Both the position numbers and the translations under genes were made by a program. Under the pieces are notes generated by a model. The model worked only from the letters and a program-made list of their open reading frames with translations. It was not told where the DNA came from and did no database searches. A DNA stretch of 8,697 nt from an uncultured Mycoplasma sp. (GTDB taxonomy: Bacteria > Bacillota_I > Bacilli_A > RF39 > UBA660), in contig CANDSI010000030.1 in assembly GCA_947388575.1 (NCBI GenBank), positions 1-8,697 of the forward strand, read 5' to 3'. Within the stretch, counting starts at the first letter, position 1; each line of letters begins with the position of its first letter. Shown here one piece after another: positions 4,839 to 8,697 of the stretch.

Positions 4839-6998
4839 TTATTCCTCATCTTTATTATCTAAATGAACAACACGTTCTTTAATTTCTTGAGTTCTACCTT
4901 TATTCCAAAAATTAGAGCCAATATAACCACAAGTACGTCTAGCTACATTTAATTTATCATGGTCTCTATTTCCACAATTAGGACAATACCATTCAAGCTT
5001 TTCATCAATTAAAATTTCACCAGTATACCCGCATTCATGACAATAATCAAGTTTTGTATTAAGTTCAGCATACATAATATTATCATAAATAAATTGAATA
5101 ACTTCTAAAACAGCTGGAATATTATTTGATAAATTAGGAGTTTCAATATAAGAGATTGCTCCACCTGGACTTAAGTTTTGGAATTCTGCTTCTAATTTTA
5201 ATTTTTCAAAAGCATCAATTTCTTCAAAAACAGGAACATGATAACTATTAGTAATATAATCTCTATCTGTTACACCTTTAATAACCCCAAAACGTTCTTT
5301 TAAACATTTAGCAAATTTATAAGTTGTTGCCTCAATTGGTGTACCATAAACACTATAATCGATAGCTTCAGCAGCTTTCCACTCTTTACATTTATCATTT
5401 AAGTGTTGCATAACTTGTAATCCAAATTCTTTACCTTTTCCATTATCAGTATGAGAGTGTCCAGTCATATATTTAACACATTCATATAACCCAGCATATC
5501 CAAGACTAATAGTTGAATAACCATTATGAAGTAAATCATGAATAGATTCACCCTTACCAAGTCTAGCTAATGCTCCATGTTGCCATAAAATAGGTGCAAC
5601 ATCACTTGTAGCTTTAGAAAGTCTTTTATGTCTTATTTGTAATGCTCTATGACATAATTCTAATCTTTCGTCAAATATATCCCAGAATTTTTCTTGATCT
5701 TTATCACTTGATAATGCTACATCTACTAAGTTAATTGTAACAACACCTTGATTAAATCTTCCATAATACTTAGGTTTATTAGTTTTAGGATCAACATAAG
5801 GAGTTAAGAATGAACGGCAACCCATACAAGGATAACAATTACCATTACCATTTTTATCAATTTTAAGCTGTAACATAATTTTCTCAGAAATATAATCAGG
5901 AACCATTCTCTTAGCAGTACATTCTGCAGCTAACTTAGTTAAATAATAATATTTACTTCCTTTTTTGATGTTATCTTCTTCTAAAACATATAAAAGTTTT
6001 GGAAATGCAGGTGTAACATAAACACCTTTTTCGTTTTTCATACCTTCGATTCTTTGTTTTAAAACTTCTTCAATAATCATTGCAAGTTCTTCTTTGTATT
6101 CATCTGTTTCACCAAGATACATACAAACACTTAAGAAAGGTGCTTGACCATTTGTTGTAGTCATTGAATTAATTTGATATTGGAAAGTTTGAACTCCATC
6201 TACAATTTCTCTTTTTAAATCTTCTTTAGCAAATTTTTCACAATCTTCAGGTGTACATTTACGTTTTTTATATTTAGCTAAATATCTTTTATAACTATCT
6301 CTAACAAAAGGCGCTAAATGCGTAAGAGTTATAGTAGCTCCACCATATTGACTAGAATTAACAGCTGTAATAAGTTGTGTAGCAATAGTCATCGCTGTTA
6401 AAAACTTATGTGGTTTTTCAATCATAACTCCATTAATATTAGTACCATTTTGAAGCATATCTTCTAAATTTATTAAATCACAATTATGTAACGCATTTTG
6501 TGCAAAATAATCAGCATCATGGAAATGAATTCTTCCATCATCATGAGCCTGAACTATATCTTCAGGTAATAAGAATCTTCTTGTAATATCAGTACTTGTA
6601 ATACCAGCCAAATAATCTCTTTGTGTTGTAACAACTCTAGCATTTTTATTTGAGTTTTCTGTATTCCAATATTCACTTTCACCATCAATTAATTCTTTAA
6701 TAGCTAAGTCTGTAGTATTACTTCTACGAACTAATTCTCTAGTATATCTATATGTGATATATTTCTTAGCTAAAGCATATTTTCCAATAGCCATTAATTT
6801 CATTTCAATTATGTCTTGAATATCTTCAACTAAAATTCTTTTTTTACCTAAACCTTCAATATATTTAATAATATTTTTAATTTGTGTACCAGAGGCTTGT
6901 TCATCATCTTCAACCTCTTTATTAGCCTTTAATATAGCTTCTTCTATCTTTTCTGGACTATAATCTACCATATGTCCATCTCTTTTAATAACCTTCAT
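4839..6998 (-). CDS. nrdD: Anaerobic (class III) ribonucleoside-triphosphate reductase
   Basis: NrdD reduces ribonucleoside triphosphates to deoxy forms by a glycyl radical. The 719-residue protein is full length. In order: an N-terminal ATP-cone allosteric domain (about 2-95, starting VIKRDGHMVDYSPEKI); the large barrel with FHDADYFAQNALHNCDL (C173 in the position of the first active-site cysteine); NCYPCMGCRSF (386-397, C394 as the thiyl-radical cysteine, with two further cysteines at 388 and 391); a zinc ribbon with C653, C656, C672 and C675; and the C-terminal glycyl-radical motif RRTCGYIG with G691. ATG at 6998 has the very strong site GGAGG seven bases upstream and gives the family's N-terminus; the frame stays open to 7076 but that part lies in the control region. 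It heads the operon with nrdG and dut, and the divergent Crp/Fnr gene suggests control by oxygen, redox or nitrogen-oxide stress. Whether formate or a thioredoxin-like protein is the reductant was not settled. Confidence 0.97.
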   Translation of the reverse strand: MKVIKRDGHMVDYSPEKIEEAILKANKEVEDDEQASGTQIKNIIKYIEGLGKKRILVEDIQDIIEMKLMAIGKYALAKKYITYRYTRELVRRSNTTDLAIKELIDGESEYWNTENSNKNARVVTTQRDYLAGITSTDITRRFLLPEDIVQAHDDGRIHFHDADYFAQNALHNCDLINLEDMLQNGTNINGVMIEKPHKFLTAMTIATQLITAVNSSQYGGATITLTHLAPFVRDSYKRYLAKYKKRKCTPEDCEKFAKEDLKREIVDGVQTFQYQINSMTTTNGQAPFLSVCMYLGETDEYKEELAMIIEEVLKQRIEGMKNEKGVYVTPAFPKLLYVLEEDNIKKGSKYYYLTKLAAECTAKRMVPDYISEKIMLQLKIDKNGNGNCYPCMGCRSFLTPYVDPKTNKPKYYGRFNQGVVTINLVDVALSSDKDQEKFWDIFDERLELCHRALQIRHKRLSKATSDVAPILWQHGALARLGKGESIHDLLHNGYSTISLGYAGLYECVKYMTGHSHTDNGKGKEFGLQVMQHLNDKCKEWKAAEAIDYSVYGTPIEATTYKFAKCLKERFGVIKGVTDRDYITNSYHVPVFEEIDAFEKLKLEAEFQNLSPGGAISYIETPNLSNNIPAVLEVIQFIYDNIMYAELNTKLDYCHECGYTGEILIDEKLEWYCPNCGNRDHDKLNVARRTCGYIGSNFWNKGRTQEIKERVVHLDNKDEE

Positions 6999-7030
6999 AT
7001 TACTTCCTCCACTTTCTCTATTTGCACGAT

Positions 7031-7043
7031 AAGTGTAACACTT
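7031..7043. promoter_or_regulatory. 13-bp palindrome in the nrdD leader
   Basis: AAGTGT and ACACTT flank a central A. The site lies between the predicted nrdD promoter and its ribosome binding site, where a bound repressor or a small RNA stem could act. It does not match the larger palindrome at 7060-7075 and does not fit the NrdR box pattern well, so the binding protein is unknown. Confidence 0.35.
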
Positions 7044-7045
7044 TT

Positions 7046-7073
7046 TCATTAAGTTCGCCTGTTGCAATTGCAA
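7046..7073 (-). promoter_or_regulatory. Likely promoter of nrdD-nrdG-dut
   Basis: On the minus strand TTGCAA (7073-7068) is followed after 16 bases by TAATGA (7051-7046). The -35 lies inside the large palindrome. The -10 is a weak match, in keeping with a promoter that needs an activator or is held under control. Distance to the nrdD start leaves a leader of about 40 bases. Confidence 0.45.
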
Positions 7074-7075
7074 CA
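7060..7075. promoter_or_regulatory. Perfect 16-bp palindrome, probable Crp/Fnr-type operator
   Basis: TGTTGCAATTGCAACA reads the same on both strands and lies in the 117-base gap between the divergent nrdD and regulator genes. Size and symmetry suit a dimeric Crp/Fnr-family protein, and it covers the -35 hexamers of both divergent promoters, so one bound dimer could affect both. The sequence differs from the classic Fnr (TTGAT-ATCAA) and Crp (TGTGA-TCACA) sites but shares the outer TG/CA and overall spacing. The link to the adjacent regulator is inference. Confidence 0.65.
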
Positions 7076-7096
7076 TTTAACGTTTTTTGATAAAAT
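7068..7096 (+). promoter_or_regulatory. Promoter of the Crp/Fnr-family gene
   Basis: TTGCAA (7068-7073) is followed after exactly 17 bases by TAAAAT (7091-7096). Transcription would start near 7103, at the ribosome binding site region, so the leader would be very short. The -35 lies within the palindrome, which suggests self-regulation. Confidence 0.6.
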
Positions 7097-7115
7097 AATT
7101 TTTAGAGGTGTAAAC

Positions 7116-7742
7116 ATGACTAATTTATTTACTAATATAAGCGAAAAAAATCAAGAAAAAATTCTCAAGATTTTAGAGGCCAGTACACTAAATTTCAAAC
7201 CAAACTGTCAAATTCTGACAAGTGTAAAGTTAGATAATATGATTGGAATTGTCTTATTAGGATACATGCAAATTATTCGAACAGATTATAATGGAAATCG
7301 TACTATAATTGAAGAATTAACAGAAAATGATGTATTTGGTACGACTATATCTTCCCTAACTAACGAATGCGAAATAATAACTAAAGAAGACACCAAAATT
7401 GTTATTATAGATTTCAATAATATATTAAATGATGTTGAAAATAATTTATCATACTATAAACAATTTATAAAAAATTTACTTGAAATATATAGTGATAAGA
7501 TTAACACTAAAAATGAACGTATAGAAATACTAACTAAAAAAACAATTAGAGATAAATTACTTGAATACTTTAAAATTGTATCTAAAAGAAATAATTCTAA
7601 AAAAATCTATTTAACCATGACTTATATTGAATTAGCAGATTATTTAGCTGTCGACCGAAGCGCTATGACAAGAGAATTAAAAAACTTATCAGAAGAAGGA
7701 TTTATAAAAAGAGAAGAAAAAAAGATTACTTTATTATACTAG
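7116..7742 (+). CDS. Crp/Fnr-family transcriptional regulator
   Basis: The 208-residue protein has the family's two parts. An N-terminal cyclic-nucleotide-binding-like beta barrel spans about 10-110 and includes GIVLLGYMQIIRTDYNGNRTIIEELTENDVFG. After a long dimer helix (about 111-145) comes a C-terminal winged helix with MTYIELADYLAVDRSAMTRELKNLSEEGFI at about 168-197; the recognition helix is DRSAMTRELKNL. It lacks the four-cysteine cluster of Fnr (only C31 and C85) and lacks a clear cAMP-binding Arg-Ser signature, so the signal it senses is unknown. ATG at 7116 has GAGGTG five bases upstream; the open frame before it lies in the operator. Divergence from nrdD with a shared palindrome makes control of the anaerobic reductase operon and of itself likely. 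Only 18 bases separate its stop from that of the converging PEP-utilizing enzyme gene. Confidence 0.9.
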   Translation: MTNLFTNISEKNQEKILKILEASTLNFKPNCQILTSVKLDNMIGIVLLGYMQIIRTDYNGNRTIIEELTENDVFGTTISSLTNECEIITKEDTKIVIIDFNNILNDVENNLSYYKQFIKNLLEIYSDKINTKNERIEILTKKTIRDKLLEYFKIVSKRNNSKKIYLTMTYIELADYLAVDRSAMTRELKNLSEEGFIKREEKKITLLY

Positions 7743-7760
7743 AAAAATATTTAAGAAAGC

Positions 7761-8697
7761 TCAAATTTTATAAGCTATATTTTTAGAAAAATCAATTTCA
7801 ATAATATCTCCTGTTTTAAATATTTTAGTTCCAACTTCCGTTCCCATTAAACAAGGTTTATGAAATTCTCTTGAAAATATAGCCGCATGACTAAGAATCC
7901 CTCCATGATCCACAATAAGTGCCTTACAATCTAAATATTTATAAATATCACTTGGTGTTGTTACTGAAACTACTATTATTTTATTAAAAACATCTTGTCC
8001 TTCTAAAACACAATTATTTATTACCACACATTCCCCAGATATTATAAGTTTATCTTCATAAGTAGAAACACCTTTTACTTGATTTTGACTAAGTATATAA
8101 GCATTTTCTAGCGTCTCCAATCTACTTTTTATTTCTCTTACCATAACATTATCAGTAATAACCTTATTACAATATTTCTTATCATGTAAATTTAAAAGAA
8201 CAAAACCTTTTTTTCTATCATTTATCCTTTTTAAAATTGTTTTAATGGTAATCTTATTATCTAATAATTTTAATATTTCATCAACATGTACATATAGTTC
8301 TAAAGTTTTATAATAAATATCAATATTAAAGTAGTATTTTATATATTTAAAAGCTTCTTCAAAATAATAGTGAGAGTTAACCTGTTCTATATTCTTCCAT
8401 TTAGAAAAATAAGCTATTTCTTGCTTTTTTAGCTTAAAATACAACTCCTGCCCCAAAGAACTTATTAAATACTCGTAGCTAAATATCCTCGCATGAATAA
8501 AAATAAACTTTCTAAATAGTATTTTAAAACTATCAAAATTATCATTTTTAGCCTCTTTAACAAACTTTTCTCCCATAATATATAATTTATTTTTAAGTTT
8601 ATAATATTCCTTTATAAACGTTATTAAATCACTAGAATTTAAGTTAACTAAAGAACTATCACTAATAGGTTTTTGATTTCCATTAAAACCTCTAAGT
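7761..8697 (-). CDS. C-terminal part of a PEP-utilizing (phosphohistidine swivel) enzyme, cut by the right edge
   Basis: The frame ends at TGA (7763-7761) and stays open without a stop to the window edge. The ATG at 8576 is therefore probably internal: it has no ribosome binding site, and 40 protein-like codons precede it. The last 90 residues or so form the mobile swivelling domain of PEP synthase, pyruvate phosphate dikinase and rifampicin phosphotransferase. GGILSHAAIFSREFHKP contains the histidine (about 7889-7887) that carries phosphate, followed by the usual LMGTE and a TGDIIEIDF end. The part before it is helical and rich in aromatic and lysine residues and is not recognised. The protein stops right after the swivel domain, so it lacks the PEP-binding barrel that ends PEP synthase. 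That architecture is like rifampicin phosphotransferase and other ATP-dependent dikinases, with the ATP-grasp part expected outside the window. The substrate cannot be told. Confidence 0.75.
   Translation of the reverse strand, partial: LRGFNGNQKPISDSSLVNLNSSDLITFIKEYYKLKNKLYIMGEKFVKEAKNDNFDSFKILFRKFIFIHARIFSYEYLISSLGQELYFKLKKQEIAYFSKWKNIEQVNSHYYFEEAFKYIKYYFNIDIYYKTLELYVHVDEILKLLDNKITIKTILKRINDRKKGFVLLNLHDKKYCNKVITDNVMVREIKSRLETLENAYILSQNQVKGVSTYEDKLIISGECVVINNCVLEGQDVFNKIIVVSVTTPSDIYKYLDCKALIVDHGGILSHAAIFSREFHKPCLMGTEVGTKIFKTGDIIEIDFSKNIAYKI

Noticed and set aside
8574..8576. ATG at 8576 as the true start of the PEP-utilizing enzyme gene
   Set aside because: There is no ribosome binding site, the frame continues open to the window edge, and the family normally has a large N-terminal ATP-binding part.
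1..8697. CRISPR array or insertion sequence
   Set aside because: No regularly spaced direct repeats and no transposase-like protein or paired IS ends were seen.

Overview
This is a very AT-rich window from a low-GC, anaerobically growing Firmicutes-type bacterium (Bacilli or Clostridia grade, probably a gut or other host-associated lineage). The grounds are strong purine-rich ribosome binding sites, Bacillus-like tRNA-Trp, an oxygen-independent (class III) ribonucleotide reductase, and a short CwlJ/SleB-type wall hydrolase. The standard genetic code is used: tryptophan is TGG, the only intact Trp tRNA carries anticodon CCA, and TGA ends nrdG and the PEP-utilizing enzyme gene.

Layout. Positions 1 to about 3285 look accessory and every gene there is on the minus strand: the start of a cut-off gene (92 to 1), an unknown gene with a TTG start (620 to 312), a probable HUH-type replication initiator or relaxase-like protein (1852 to 872), a Fic adenylyltransferase of the self-inhibited class III type (2573 to 2037) and a 97-residue unknown (2957 to 2664). 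Next comes a short tRNA unit, also on the minus strand: a near-consensus extended -10 promoter (3364 to 3336), a 5' half of a tRNA-Trp gene that breaks off in the anticodon loop (3323 to 3286), a complete tRNA-Trp with encoded CCA (3133 to 3060) and an intrinsic terminator (3015 to 2978). From 3398 to the end the genes look like chromosomal core: a cwlJ-like hydrolase (+), then the minus-strand operon nrdD-nrdG-dut (6998 to 3851), a divergent Crp/Fnr regulator (7116 to 7742, +), and the C-terminal part of a PEP-utilizing enzyme (minus) that runs off the right edge.

How the parts fit. NrdD and NrdG together make dNTPs without oxygen, and dUTPase removes dUTP and supplies dUMP, so the three-gene operon is a nucleotide supply and clean-up unit. 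A perfect 16-bp palindrome lies between nrdD and the Crp/Fnr gene. It overlaps a -35 element on each strand and is the obvious shared operator.

Main point for a second look. The broken tRNA-Trp half is followed at once by an inverted partial copy of its own arm sequence. The result has the shape of a tyrosine-recombinase core site: inverted arms around the anticodon-loop sequence. The simplest reading is that the left-hand region is the end of an integrated mobile element. It would have inserted into the anticodon loop of the host tRNA-Trp gene and brought a whole substitute tRNA-Trp placed under the host's own tRNA promoter. The Rep-like and Fic genes fit such an element. No integrase is visible; it and the other end of the element would lie left of this window.
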